Under the pieces are notes generated by a model that saw only the letters and a program-made list of their open reading frames with translations, did not search any database and had not been told where the DNA came from. From Subtercola boreus (GTDB taxonomy: Bacteria > Actinomycetota > Actinomycetes > Actinomycetales > Microbacteriaceae), in contig NZ_VFOO01000001.1 of NCBI RefSeq assembly GCF_006716115.1, forward strand, positions 930,001-994,000: a stretch of 64,000 nt of DNA, given 5' to 3'. Within the stretch, counting starts at the first letter, position 1; the number at the start of each line of letters is the position of its first letter. The position numbers and the translations under genes are program-made. Shown here piece after piece: positions 17,118 to 26,453 of this stretch.

Positions 17118-18065
17118 TCAGTGCGCGGTGTGGGCGGAGGTCAGTGCCGGCACGACGAGGGGTTCCTCGGGCGTGACCGGTGCGGCGGCGGGCGGCGCGA
17201 AGGCGACGCCGGCCTTGTCGAGGATCGCGGCGGTCTCCGCGGCGCTGGTGTACGAGACCTGTGCGTAGTGACCGATCGGCACGATCGAGTGCAGCACGGT
17301 GTTCTCGTAGACGTGGATCAGGTTGAAGGCCTGGGCGCCGTCACGGGCGAGGGTGCCGCCGACCGGCACGTTCAGGTCCTGGGTGTAGCAGGTGGCCGAC
17401 GCGACGGAGACCGGGATGCCCGCGAACATGGCCGTGCTGGAGTAGTGCAGGTGGCCGGCGATGATCGATCGCACGTCGCTGCCCTGCAGTACTTCGGCCA
17501 GCGACGCCTGGTCGCGGAGCTCCACCATCACGGCGAGGTCGAGCACGCTCGGCACCGGCGGGTGGTGCATCGCCAGGATCGTGCCGTGCGGGGCGGGGCT
17601 CGCCAGTTCTTCCGCGAGCCAGTCGAGCTGCTCAGGGGTCACTTCGCCGTAGTGGGAACCGGGAACGGTGGAGTCGAGGGTGATGATGCGGAGGCCGTTG
17701 AGGTCGTGCACGCGGTCGATCGGTTTCATCGACGGCTGCTGGTCGAGCAGGCCCGCACGGAACGCCGCCCGGTTGTCGTGGTTCCCCATCACCCAGATGA
17801 CCTCGGCGCCGAGCTTCGCGGCCGCGGGCTCGACGATCGCGCGGAGCTTCTCGTAGGCCTTCGGGTCGCCCTTGTCGGCGAGGTCGCCGGTGAAGATGAT
17901 GGCCTCGGGGCGCGCGCCCGACTCGAGCAGTTCGCCGAGGATCGCCGTGAGGTGCCCCTCGCTGTCGACCTTGCCGTAGAGCAGATCGTCGTTGCCGACG
18001 AAGTGCGTGTCGCTGAAATGGAGTACGAAGTGGTCCGGACGCGGGTACTGCGCGAGGGTGGTCAT
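17118..18065 (-). CDS. Metallophosphoesterase, class III cyclic-nucleotide phosphodiesterase type (CpdA-like)
   Basis: A 315-residue calcineurin-fold phosphoesterase with the full metal-binding set: HFSDTHF (about residue 17), [27 protein letters not shown] and IIAGHLHYS. This order and spacing match class III cAMP phosphodiesterases, though other phosphodiesters are possible substrates. The C-terminal 60 residues are Ala/Pro-rich and lie outside the catalytic fold; it is this part that is duplicated at 15985-16179. Converges with the stealth gene in the inferred ancestral order. Confidence 0.9.
   Translation of the reverse strand: MTTLAQYPRPDHFVLHFSDTHFVGNDDLLYGKVDSEGHLTAILGELLESGARPEAIIFTGDLADKGDPKAYEKLRAIVEPAAAKLGAEVIWVMGNHDNRAAFRAGLLDQQPSMKPIDRVHDLNGLRIITLDSTVPGSHYGEVTPEQLDWLAEELASPAPHGTILAMHHPPVPSVLDLAVMVELRDQASLAEVLQGSDVRSIIAGHLHYSSTAMFAGIPVSVASATCYTQDLNVPVGGTLARDGAQAFNLIHVYENTVLHSIVPIGHYAQVSYTSAAETAAILDKAGVAFAPPAAAPVTPEEPLVVPALTSAHTAH
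17139..17313 (-). repeat. Direct repeat B, copy 2 (in intact phosphoesterase)
   Basis: Partner of 16006-16180. This copy lies in the intact gene and continues into its conserved upstream coding sequence at 17314. Confidence 0.93.
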
Positions 18066-18136
18066 TGTGACGTGAGCCGTTTCAGGTTGGCTTCCCGTGT
18101 GGTGGGCGCACAGCGGGTGGTGCGGGTCAAAGCCAA

Positions 18137-18150
18137 CCAGACATATCTGG
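18137..18150. promoter_or_regulatory. Short palindrome upstream of corA
   Basis: CCAGA and TCTGG arms separated by CATA, in the 218-base AT-richer region between the divergent phosphoesterase and corA genes. It could be an operator; no regulator is identified. I saw no Mg-sensing M-box leader here. Confidence 0.25.
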
Positions 18151-18283
18151 ACGCGAGGTTAACGCCACGCGGATTATGCAGAAACAACACGTTCGGTGAA
18201 TTTGAACCTGAAGAAGTATGTCATTCTGAGGTCGGCGTGGCGAGCTTTTCCCCCGGTTTGCACGCCCGGAGAGGTGAATTCCC

Positions 18284-19408
18284 ATGAAATTCTCACAGGT
18301 CATCCGAGGTGCTGTCACACGGAGGCCCTCGACCGGGGGGCACGACTCGCTCGACGTCATCACCGATCCGACTGACTCATCGCCCGGCGGCGGAGTCATC
18401 GACAACGCGATCTACTCCCACGGAACGCGCGTGCTCTCGCCCGCCACACCGCAGCAGACGATCGAGGCCCTGGCGAGCATCCCCGACGCCCTCGCCTGGA
18501 TAGGGCTCTACCGGCCCAACGCCGACGCGCTGGCCGAACTCGAAGTGGAGTTCGACCTGCACCCGCTTGCGATCGAGGATGCGGTCGGCGCGCACCAGCG
18601 GCCGAAGCTCGAGCGTTACGGCGATGTGCTGTTCGTCGTTCTGCGGGCAGCCTTCTATGTGGATGAACGGGAGGAAGTCGAATTCGGCGAGTTGCACCTG
18701 TTCGTGGGACCGAATTTCGTGGTCTCGGTTCGGCACAGCGCCAAGCCTGACCTCTCGGTCGTCCGGCGGCGCATGGAGAGCGATCCGAGGCTGCTCGCGC
18801 TCGGCCCGATCGCCGCGCTCTACGGCATCATGGACGCGGTGGTCGACCAGTACGCCCCCGTGGTCGCCGGTCTCGAGACCGACATCGACGAGATCGAGGC
18901 GCAGGTGTTCGAGGGGGATCCGTCGGTGTCCCGGCGCATCTACGAGCTGTCGCAGGAGGTGCTCGACTTCCAGCGCGCCACGCTGCCGCTGACCGCGATG
19001 CTGCAGACGCTCCGGGAGACCTACGGCAAGGGGGAGGGCAACCTCGAGCTGAAGCGGGCATTCCGGGATGTCGCCGACCACGTCGCTGTGGTGAACGAGC
19101 GGGTGGATGGCTTCCGGCAGACGCTCCGCGAGATCCTGACGGTGAACGCGACCCTCGTTGCGCAGCGCCAGAACGAGGACATGAGGAAGCTCGCCGAGAC
19201 CAGCAACCACCAGAACGACGAGGTCAAGAAGATCTCCGCCTGGGCAGCCATCTTCTTCGCACCCACCGTGGTGACCGGCATCTACGGCATGAACTTCGAC
19301 TACATGCCAGAGCTCCACTTCGCCTGGAGCTACCCTGCGGCGATCGGGCTGATGGCGGCGCTCAGCGTCGGCCTCTACATCATGTTCAAGAAGCGCGGCT
19401 GGCTCTGA
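18284..19408 (+). CDS. corA: CorA-family magnesium/cobalt transporter
   Basis: A 374-residue CorA channel subunit that imports Mg2+ (or Co2+/Ni2+) across the plasma membrane as a pentamer. The large N-terminal cytosolic domain contains ALEDAV-like LAIEDAVGAHQRPKLE. The C-terminal pair of membrane helices flanks the signature YGMNFDYMPE, and the protein ends in the basic tail KKRGWL. GAGAGG precedes the ATG. Regulation is not evident from sequence. Confidence 0.95.
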   Translation: MKFSQVIRGAVTRRPSTGGHDSLDVITDPTDSSPGGGVIDNAIYSHGTRVLSPATPQQTIEALASIPDALAWIGLYRPNADALAELEVEFDLHPLAIEDAVGAHQRPKLERYGDVLFVVLRAAFYVDEREEVEFGELHLFVGPNFVVSVRHSAKPDLSVVRRRMESDPRLLALGPIAALYGIMDAVVDQYAPVVAGLETDIDEIEAQVFEGDPSVSRRIYELSQEVLDFQRATLPLTAMLQTLRETYGKGEGNLELKRAFRDVADHVAVVNERVDGFRQTLREILTVNATLVAQRQNEDMRKLAETSNHQNDEVKKISAWAAIFFAPTVVTGIYGMNFDYMPELHFAWSYPAAIGLMAALSVGLYIMFKKRGWL

Positions 19409-19441
19409 GCGCAAGGGCCCGTGAAGATCCGGGGTGCGGCG

Positions 19442-19447
19442 TAGCCT
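19442..19447 (+). promoter_or_regulatory. -10 box TAGCCT of a leaderless start
   Basis: TAGCCT ends 6 bases before the ATG at 19454; there is no ribosome site between. Confidence 0.5.
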
Positions 19448-19453
19448 GAGGCG

Positions 19454-20977
19454 ATGACGTCACTCTGGCTTGCCTCCCGCTCCGAGTCCGATGCACCGGG
19501 GATCGCGACCGATCCGTTCGAACCGGGGGCCCGCTACGACGAGGTCATCGTCGGGGCGGGCCTGACTGGTCTCGTCACCGCCCTGCTCTTCGCGAGGGCG
19601 GGCAGGCGGGTCGCGGTTCTGGAATCCCGTTCGATCGGTGCCGTCGCCACAGGACGGTCGACCGCGAAGCTGTCGCTGCTGCAGGGCAGCCAACTGCAGA
19701 AGATCAAGGCGCACACCTACCAGGCGATCGTGCAGGCCTATGTCGACGCCAACACGGCAGGCCAGCAGTGGATGCTCGACTACGCCTCCACGCGGGGCGT
19801 CCCCGTGCAGCGGCGTGATGCCGTGAGCTACGCGGGCACGCCGGGCGGAGTCGAGACGGTCGGACGGGAGTTCCGGCTCGCGCGGTCAGCGGGACTCGAC
19901 GTGCGCCTGGTCGACACGCTCGACCTTCCGTTCGAGACCTATGGGGCCGTGGTGCTGCCCGACCAGGGGCAGTTCGACCCGCTCGACGTTCTCGCCGCCC
20001 TGGCCGACGACGTGCGCGCGCTCGGCGGGGTCGTCATCGAGAACACTCGCGTCACAGGGGTACGGGCATCCGACCCCGCCGAAGTCCGCACCTCGCGGGG
20101 CGTGGTGTCGGGCGCGCGCGTACATCTCACCACGGGGGTGCCGATCCTCGATCGGGGCCTGTACTTCGCGAAGTTGAAGGCCCTGCGCTCGTATGCCGCG
20201 TCGTACGAGGTGCCGGTGGGGAAGGCAGGGGGAGCGGCACTGCCCCAGGGCATGTACCTGTCGGTGGATGCTCCGAGCCGGTCGCTCCGCACGGTGCCGG
20301 GCGCTGGCGGAGGAGCCCCAGAGACGTTGATCGTCGGTGGCAACGGGCATCCGGTCGGCCGCGCCGCCGACACGCAGGCGCTGGTCGACGACCTGCACGA
20401 GTGGACCGCGCTGCACTTCCCCGGGGCAATGCCGACTCACTCGTGGAGCGCCCAGGACTACGAGACGCCGCACCGGGTGCCATTCGTCGGCTACCTGCCA
20501 CGCGGCCGCGGGCGCATCTACTTCGCGAGCGGGTACGACAAGTGGGGTATGACGAACGCGGTTCAGGCCGCCCTCACGCTGTTCGGTGACCTGATGGGCG
20601 ACACCCCGTCATGGGCGAAGGTGCTGCACCACCGGGTCACGCTGCCGGCGGCGATCGGATCGGGTATCGGCGCGAACGCCGCCACGGGCTGGTGGGCGCT
20701 GAAGGGCTGGGCGGGCGCGCTGGCCGGTCCGGCGACGGATGCCCTCCCGATGCCCGCGGAGGGTGAGGGCCTGATCGGGCGCTCCGGCTTCCGCCCCACA
20801 GCGACGTCGACTGTCGCCGGCCGCACCTGCCAGGTCTCGGCCGTCTGCCCCCACCTCGGCGGCGTGCTCACCTGGAACCGGGCGGAGACGTCGTGGGACT
20901 GTCCCCTGCACGGCTCCCGTTTCGCACCCGACGGCACCCTCCTCGAGGGCCCCACCACCCGCGACCTCCGGGTCTGA
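19454..20977 (+). CDS. FAD-dependent oxidoreductase with C-terminal Rieske domain
   Basis: A 507-residue two-domain protein. The DAO-type FAD domain opens with VIVGAGLTGLVTALLFARAG (about residues 30-50), followed by a GRSTAKLS motif. The C-terminal Rieske [2Fe-2S] domain has CPHLGGVL and CPLHGSRF, giving the Cys-x-His and Cys-x2-His ligands. Architecture and length match actinobacterial proteins annotated as Rieske-containing glycine/D-amino-acid oxidase-like enzymes; the substrate is unknown. It is transcribed alone between corA and the convergent maltokinase gene. Confidence 0.92.
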   Translation: MTSLWLASRSESDAPGIATDPFEPGARYDEVIVGAGLTGLVTALLFARAGRRVAVLESRSIGAVATGRSTAKLSLLQGSQLQKIKAHTYQAIVQAYVDANTAGQQWMLDYASTRGVPVQRRDAVSYAGTPGGVETVGREFRLARSAGLDVRLVDTLDLPFETYGAVVLPDQGQFDPLDVLAALADDVRALGGVVIENTRVTGVRASDPAEVRTSRGVVSGARVHLTTGVPILDRGLYFAKLKALRSYAASYEVPVGKAGGAALPQGMYLSVDAPSRSLRTVPGAGGGAPETLIVGGNGHPVGRAADTQALVDDLHEWTALHFPGAMPTHSWSAQDYETPHRVPFVGYLPRGRGRIYFASGYDKWGMTNAVQAALTLFGDLMGDTPSWAKVLHHRVTLPAAIGSGIGANAATGWWALKGWAGALAGPATDALPMPAEGEGLIGRSGFRPTATSTVAGRTCQVSAVCPHLGGVLTWNRAETSWDCPLHGSRFAPDGTLLEGPTTRDLRV

Positions 20978-20982
20978 AGCGG

Positions 20983-22479
20983 CTAGCCGCGAGGGCGGTT
21001 CGCCAGGCGGGCGACCGCCGTGGTGGGGATCGAGACCCACGACGGGCGGTTCCGCACCTCGTAGATGGCCTCGTAGAGAGCCTTGTCGATCTCGAATGCG
21101 TCGAGGAGGGCGCGGTTGGCCCGCAGGTCGAGTCCCGCACGGGCGATGTACGCGTCGAGGAAGGCGGCCCGGGCATCCAGAGCCCACTGCGTCGCAGACT
21201 CGCCCGGGTGCGTCTGCGCGTAGGAGCCGGCCACGTAGTCGAAGGAGCGGAGCATCCCCGCGATGTCACGGAGCACCAGGTCGGGCTGGCTCCGCTCGAC
21301 CATCGGCCGGAGCGGCTCGCCTTCGAAGTCGACCAGCACCCACCCGCCGTTCGGCGTGTGCAGCACCTGGCCGAGGTGGTAGTCGCCATGGATCCGCTGC
21401 AGGTTCGGCCACGGGCTCGCCTCGGCGGCCTCGAACACCCGCTCGATGGCCTCATTGTGCTCGGCGAGCGACGGTACCTCCCGCACCGCACCGCCGTGGC
21501 GCCGACGCATGCTCGTCATGACGCCGGCGACGAGATCGTCGGACGGGGCGACAGTCGGCAGCACGGAGGCGAGCGTTTCGTGCACCTCAGCCGTGGCCTC
21601 GCCGAGGGCGGCGGCCTCCGCCACGAACGAGCGGCCCGACTCGACGGCGTCGAGCGCCACGCGCCAGGCATCCTCGACACCCGGCAGGAACTCCTGCGCG
21701 AAGGCGAGATGCCCCGAGGTGCGACCGTCGGGCATCCGTGAGTCGTGCCACTGGCCGACGACGCTGCCGATCGAGGCGGGGACCCGGGTGGAGCCGGCCT
21801 TCGCCAACGCCGACTGCAGCACGACGTCGGGGTTGTTGCCGTGGTGGAGCACCCGGAAGACCTTGCAGATGACAGGTGTGAGCTCGGCGCCCTCGGCAGA
21901 CGTGACGGTCATGATGATCGACGTGTTCGACTGCTCGCCGCTCAGCACCTTGGCGTGGGTCACGGTGAGTGGATGCCCGGAGATCTGCGCGCGCCCGGTC
22001 GCCGTTGCACCGCCGGTGCCGTCGCTCGCCTGGTCGCGCGTGACCAGATCGAGCAGCGCGCCCGAGTAGGCGAGGTCGTGGGTGCCGTCGTAGACGAACT
22101 GGGTGTGCGAGCCCTCGTCACCGACGGTCACGGCGTTCACCGGGACGTCGGTGTCGGGGTTGTCCGAGCCCGGTTCTGCGCTGATCGCGACGATCAGCGA
22201 GGACTCGAGTTCGGGTACCCGTTCGCCGCGCACCGTGAGCGGCACCTGGTAGAGCCGGGACTGCTGCCCGCCCTCGTCGAGCACGAGGAACGTCGTGACA
22301 CGTACCTCCGCGTCGCCGTGCGGGAGGTCGAAACTGCCGATGAGCCGCAGGGCGGGAACGGTGGTCTTGCCACCGAACCAGCGCTGGCGCGGCATCCATT
22401 CGGTCAGGGCTTCGAGCAGGGCGTTGTCGAACGGGGAAGAATCGGAGGCTGAAACGTCACCAAGCGATGTGTCGATCAT
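20983..22479 (-). CDS. mak: Maltokinase
   Basis: A 498-residue kinase of the aminoglycoside-phosphotransferase-like fold that makes maltose 1-phosphate for the GlgE alpha-glucan pathway. An N-terminal maltokinase domain (WMPRQRWFGGK near residue 30) precedes a phosphotransferase core with the catalytic loop RIHGDYHLGQVL and metal-binding VLVDFEGEP. In many actinobacteria mak sits next to or is fused to treS; no treS or glgE is visible in this window. A GAAAGAGA purine stretch precedes the ATG. Confidence 0.9.
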   Translation of the reverse strand: MIDTSLGDVSASDSSPFDNALLEALTEWMPRQRWFGGKTTVPALRLIGSFDLPHGDAEVRVTTFLVLDEGGQQSRLYQVPLTVRGERVPELESSLIVAISAEPGSDNPDTDVPVNAVTVGDEGSHTQFVYDGTHDLAYSGALLDLVTRDQASDGTGGATATGRAQISGHPLTVTHAKVLSGEQSNTSIIMTVTSAEGAELTPVICKVFRVLHHGNNPDVVLQSALAKAGSTRVPASIGSVVGQWHDSRMPDGRTSGHLAFAQEFLPGVEDAWRVALDAVESGRSFVAEAAALGEATAEVHETLASVLPTVAPSDDLVAGVMTSMRRRHGGAVREVPSLAEHNEAIERVFEAAEASPWPNLQRIHGDYHLGQVLHTPNGGWVLVDFEGEPLRPMVERSQPDLVLRDIAGMLRSFDYVAGSYAQTHPGESATQWALDARAAFLDAYIARAGLDLRANRALLDAFEIDKALYEAIYEVRNRPSWVSIPTTAVARLANRPRG

Positions 22480-22514
22480 GAGTCTCTTTCGTTGTGGCCA
22501 GCGTGTTCCACAGC

Positions 22515-24805
22515 CTATGCTCCGGCATTCGGTGGCACCTGAACAGGGGTTGCGTCGGCGCGGCCCGAAACAGCACTGTGCGGTTCGGCGCGGCCGAGCA
22601 CGTCGAGCATCCAGGCATACTCGTACGCCGTCTCCTTCCAGCGCTCGTACCGCCCGCTCACTCCGCCGTGCCCGGCCGTGAGCTCGATCTTCAGCAGCGG
22701 ATCGGCGCCCGCCTCACGCAGCCTGGCGACCCACTTCGCCGGCTCGACGTAGAGCACGCGCGTGTCGTTCAGGCTGGTCACGGCGAGGATCTTCGGGTAC
22801 CGGATGCCGTCCCGCACGTTCTCGTAGGGGGAGTACGACTTCATGTAGGCGTAGACCTCCGCGTCGTGGAGGGGATCGCCCCACTCGTCCCACTCGATCA
22901 CGGTGAGCGGCAGCGACGGGTCGAGGATCGAGGTCAGCGCGTCGACGAAGGGCACCTGCGCGAGGATGCCCGCGAACAGCTCCGGGGCGTCGTTCGCGAC
23001 GGCGCCCATCAGCAGTCCGCCGGCGCTGCCGCCCTGCGCGACGAGCTGGCCGGGCGTGGTGTAGCCGGTGTCGACGAGGTGGTGTGCGGCGGCGATGAAG
23101 TCGCTGAAGGTGTTGCGTTTCGCGAGCTCCTTGCCCTGCTCGTACCACCAGCGGCCCCGCTCGCCGCCGCCCCGCACGTGGGCGATCGCGAAGACGACGC
23201 CTCGGTCGAGGAGGGAGAGTCGGGCGACCGAGAACGACGGGTCGATGCTCGCCTCGTAGGAGCCGTAGCCGTAGAGCACCAGCGGGGCAGGAGTGCCCGG
23301 GGCGACCAGGTCGGTGCGATAGACCAGCGAGATCGGGATGCTCGTTCCCGCCGCGTCGCCGGCCGGCGCCCACTCGCGGCGCTGGCTGTAGGCGCCGCTG
23401 TCGTAGCCGCCGAGAACGGGCTGTTGCTTCAGCTGGCGGAGTTCCCCGGTCTCCAGCACGTAGTCGAAGACGGTCGACGGCGTCACGAACGAGGTGAAGC
23501 CCACGCGGAGGGTGGGCTGGGTCCACTCCGGGTTGCCGCCGGTACCGACGGCGAAGAGGGGCTCGTCGAACGGGAGCTCGACGAGGGGGCCGTAACCGGG
23601 GAGCAGGGCCGCGGGGTCGCCGGGATGCCCGGCATCGTCGGCAGACGCAGAGCCGCCGGCTTCCAGCCGGACGACCGCCACCCGGGTCAGCGCATCGCGC
23701 CGGTACTCGAGGCTCAGGTGGGTCTGGAAGGCGTCGACGCTCTCCAACCGCACGTCGTCGCTCGCCGCCAGCACGGTGCGCCAGCGGGACCGGTCGAGCG
23801 GAGCATCCGGAGCGACCTCGAGCAGTTCGAAGTTCCGGGCGTTCGCGTTGTGCGTGAGGAGCAGTCGGTCGCCCGACGGGCTGTCGCCCGCGCCGGTGCC
23901 GTCGCCGGGCCCCGGGAGCACGGCGTGCTCGACCGAGTACTCGACCCCCTCCACCCGCGGCCAGACGACCGTGAACTCGCCCTCCGGGTCCGCCGTGTCG
24001 AGCAGCAGGGTCTCGCTGGTGATGCTCGACCCGAGGTCGAGTTGCAGGTACTTCTCGCTGCGGGTCAGGCCGATGCCGAGCCAGTAGCGCTCGTCGGGCT
24101 CGGTGAACACCGCAACGTCCGGTTCGCCGCTGCCGACCCGGTGGCGCCAGATGGTGTCGGGCCGCCAGGCGTCGTCGACGGTCGGGTAGAAGACGTACCG
24201 GCCGTCGGGCGTGAAGGTGGCCCCGGGCGCCGTGTTCTCGATGACATCCGGAAGGTTCTCACCCGTGCTGAGGTCGCGGATGCGGAGCGTGTACCGTTCG
24301 TTGCCCACGGTGTCGACGGCGTAGGCGAGCAGCCGGCCATCCGCGCTCGTGTCGAAGCTGCCGAGGGAGTAGAAGTCGGTCCCCTCCGCCTCGACGTTGT
24401 CGTCGAGCACGACGACCTCGCCCGGAACGGCGACCCCGGGCTCGAGGCGGGCGGTGTCCAGTCGTCGGGGCCGGAGATCGGGGCGCGGGCGTGCACGCCG
24501 TACTGGCTGCCCTCGATCGTGCGGGTGTAGTACCACCACAGCCCGCTCCGCACCGCGACCGAGAGGTCGGTCTCGAGGGTTCGCGCCTTGATCTCGTCGA
24601 ACACCGCCTGCCGCACAGGTTCGAGGTGCGCCGTCTGCTGCTCGGCCCAGGCGTTCTCGGCGGTGAGGTGCGCGATGACCGTCTCGTCGTCTTTGGCGCG
24701 GAGCCACTCGTAGTCGTCGATCACCGTGTCGCCGTGGTGGATCCGCGTGACGGGGACCTTCGGGGCGACGGGTGGATGGGCGGCAGGTGGGCGCTGCAGT
24801 GACAT
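22515..24805 (-). pseudogene. ptrB: Oligopeptidase B (S9A prolyl oligopeptidase family), frameshifted
   Basis: Serine peptidase that cleaves short peptides after basic residues. The N-terminal propeller start (VTRIHHGDTVIDDYEWLRAK onward) reads from the ATG at 24805 to about 24455, then the sequence continues in another frame to 22515. The 2,291-base span is one base short of a 763-residue protein. Adding one G to the GGG run at 24449-24451 (plus strand) restores DDWTPP-RLEPGV. The catalytic domain is intact: GGSAGGLLMG (Ser), SLNDTRV (Asp) and TAGHGGVSGRY (His). This could be a real mutation or a homopolymer sequencing error. If real, the N-terminal gate domain is broken. Confidence 0.88.
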
Positions 24806-24811
24806 GCCTCC

Positions 24812-24817
24812 ACCGTA
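24812..24817 (-). promoter_or_regulatory. -10 box TACGGT of oligopeptidase B gene
   Basis: On the minus strand TACGGT ends 6 bases before the ATG at 24805. The spacer GGAGGC is also Shine-Dalgarno-like but too close to act as one. Confidence 0.4.
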
Positions 24818-24857
24818 GTTGCATTAGCGTGTAAGGCGGAGTCGAAGGCAGAGGGTC

Positions 24858-26420
24858 ATGAATCACCAGGTACACGTCGAGATCGAGCGCAAATACGAGG
24901 TCGACGACCAGGCGGTGGTTCCGGATCTGACCGGGGTCGCCCAGGTCGCCCGGGTCTCCGAACCCGAGACGGTCACTCTTCACGCGGTGTACTACGACAC
25001 GGCCGAGTTCCACCTCGCGGCCCAGCGCATCGTGCTCCGCCGCCGGGAGGGTGGCGGCGACGAGGGCTGGCACATCAAACTGCCGGGCACCGAGGGCAGG
25101 CTGGAACTGCACTGGCCGCTCGGCGACGACGGGCCGATCCCCGAGGCGGTGCTCGACCTCGTGCTGGTGCATGTGCGCGATCATCCGCTCGCCCCTGTCG
25201 CCCACCTCACGACGACCCGCACGACGACCTGCCTGTACGACGCGAACGACGTGGCTCTCGCGGAGGTCGCCGACGACCTGGTCTCGGCGGGAGACGTGGC
25301 GACCGCCCAGCTGCGGGTCTGGCGTGAGTGGGAGGTCGAACTCACCGACGATGCGCCGGGTTCGCCGAAGAAACGCCAGGCTCTGCTCGATGCCATCGAG
25401 AAGGCGCTCGGGACGGTCGGCGCGCGGCCCTCGGCCAGCGTCTCCAAGCTCGCCCATGCCCTCGGCAGGGAGCGTCTGGGCGAACAGCCGCCCCGACGGG
25501 CACTCGGCAGCAAGAGCTCCGCAGGCGATGTGCTGCGGGCGGCGATCACCGTGCAGACGGAACGACTGAAGCAGGCGGATCCCCTCGTGCGCCAGGACGA
25601 AGCGGGTTCGGTGCACACGATGCGTTCATCCGTGCGGCGACTGCGGAGCATCCTCGCCACCTACCGGTCGGTGCTCGGCTCCGACGAGGCGAAACGGCTC
25701 GAGGTCGAGCTGCAGCAGCTCGGTACCGTGCTCGGTGACACCCGTGACCCGCAGGTCATGCACGACAGGGCACGGAACCTGGTGCGCTCCCAGTCGAACA
25801 AGCGGATGCACGAGGCAGTGCTCGCGCGGCTCGTCACCGGCAAGGAGGCCGAGTACCAGCGGTCGCTCGCCTACCTGCACCGCATTCTCTCGAGTGCCCG
25901 TTACTTCCGCCTGCTCGACGCGCTGGAGGAGTTCGGTGCGGGAACGGGTGCAGGTGCCGTGCTCGGGAAGCGCTCCGCCGGGCGCGCGTCGAAGGTGCTC
26001 GCGAAGCCCATCGGCCGCGACTTCGCCCGGGTGGCCCGCCGCATGAAGTCCGTGGCGAAGGCCGGCAACCCCGACGAGTGGAACGAGAGAGTCCACGAGG
26101 TGAGGAAGGCCGCCCGCCGCCTCCGTTTCGGCGTCGAGGCGGTGAGTTCGGGCGGCACAGCGGTGTTCGGCGAGAAGGCCGAGCGCCTCGCCGCCGCCGC
26201 CGAGCGGGTGCAGGATGCTCTGGGGGAGTACCGCGACAGCGTGGCCCTCCAGCGGCTGCTCCAGAGCAGCGCGGAAGACGCTGCTGCGGAGGGGGAGAAC
26301 ACCTTCGGCTACGGCCGGCTGCACGCGCTGGAACAGCAGCGGGCCGACCTCGCGATCGAGGACTACGCCCGCGCGCGCGGCGAGTTCCGCGCGGCGAAGA
26401 AGTGGCTGCCCGGGGCCTGA
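24858..26420 (+). CDS. CYTH and CHAD domain protein
   Basis: A 520-residue fusion. The N-terminal CYTH (triphosphate tunnel metalloenzyme) domain shows the ExExK motif EIERK at residues 8-12 and strand-borne HIKLPGTEGRLE and TTTRTTTCLYD. From about residue 235 an alpha-helical CHAD domain follows, with conserved basic/histidine helices VHTMRSSVRRLRSILATYR and VHEVRKAARRLRFG. CHAD domains bind polyphosphate; CYTH relatives hydrolyse triphosphates including inorganic triphosphate. A role in polyphosphate metabolism is therefore likely but inferred. No membrane spans. Confidence 0.93.
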   Translation: MNHQVHVEIERKYEVDDQAVVPDLTGVAQVARVSEPETVTLHAVYYDTAEFHLAAQRIVLRRREGGGDEGWHIKLPGTEGRLELHWPLGDDGPIPEAVLDLVLVHVRDHPLAPVAHLTTTRTTTCLYDANDVALAEVADDLVSAGDVATAQLRVWREWEVELTDDAPGSPKKRQALLDAIEKALGTVGARPSASVSKLAHALGRERLGEQPPRRALGSKSSAGDVLRAAITVQTERLKQADPLVRQDEAGSVHTMRSSVRRLRSILATYRSVLGSDEAKRLEVELQQLGTVLGDTRDPQVMHDRARNLVRSQSNKRMHEAVLARLVTGKEAEYQRSLAYLHRILSSARYFRLLDALEEFGAGTGAGAVLGKRSAGRASKVLAKPIGRDFARVARRMKSVAKAGNPDEWNERVHEVRKAARRLRFGVEAVSSGGTAVFGEKAERLAAAAERVQDALGEYRDSVALQRLLQSSAEDAAAEGENTFGYGRLHALEQQRADLAIEDYARARGEFRAAKKWLPGA

Positions 26421-26423
26421 CCC

Positions 26424-26447
26424 CCGCCCGTGCGCCCGCGCGGGCGG
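26424..26447. terminator. Hairpin between convergent genes
   Basis: CCGCCCG (26424-26430) pairs with CGGGCGG (26441-26447) around a 10-base loop. It sits in the 33-base gap between the convergent CYTH-CHAD and permease genes. No U-run follows on either strand, so terminator function is tentative. Confidence 0.35.
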
Positions 26448-26453
26448 AACAGC

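Noticed and set aside
18066-18283. M-box magnesium riboswitch before corA
   Set aside because: No extended multi-helix structure or known conserved core was recognised; only a short palindrome is present.
22494-24530. Long plus-strand frame opposite oligopeptidase B
   Set aside because: It has no domain signature and mirrors the codon structure of the real peptidase on the other strand.
24065-24805. Separate small gene at the start of oligopeptidase B
   Set aside because: Its first 118 residues are the conserved N-terminus of the peptidase, then it turns to nonsense exactly where the other frame takes over; one frameshifted gene explains both.
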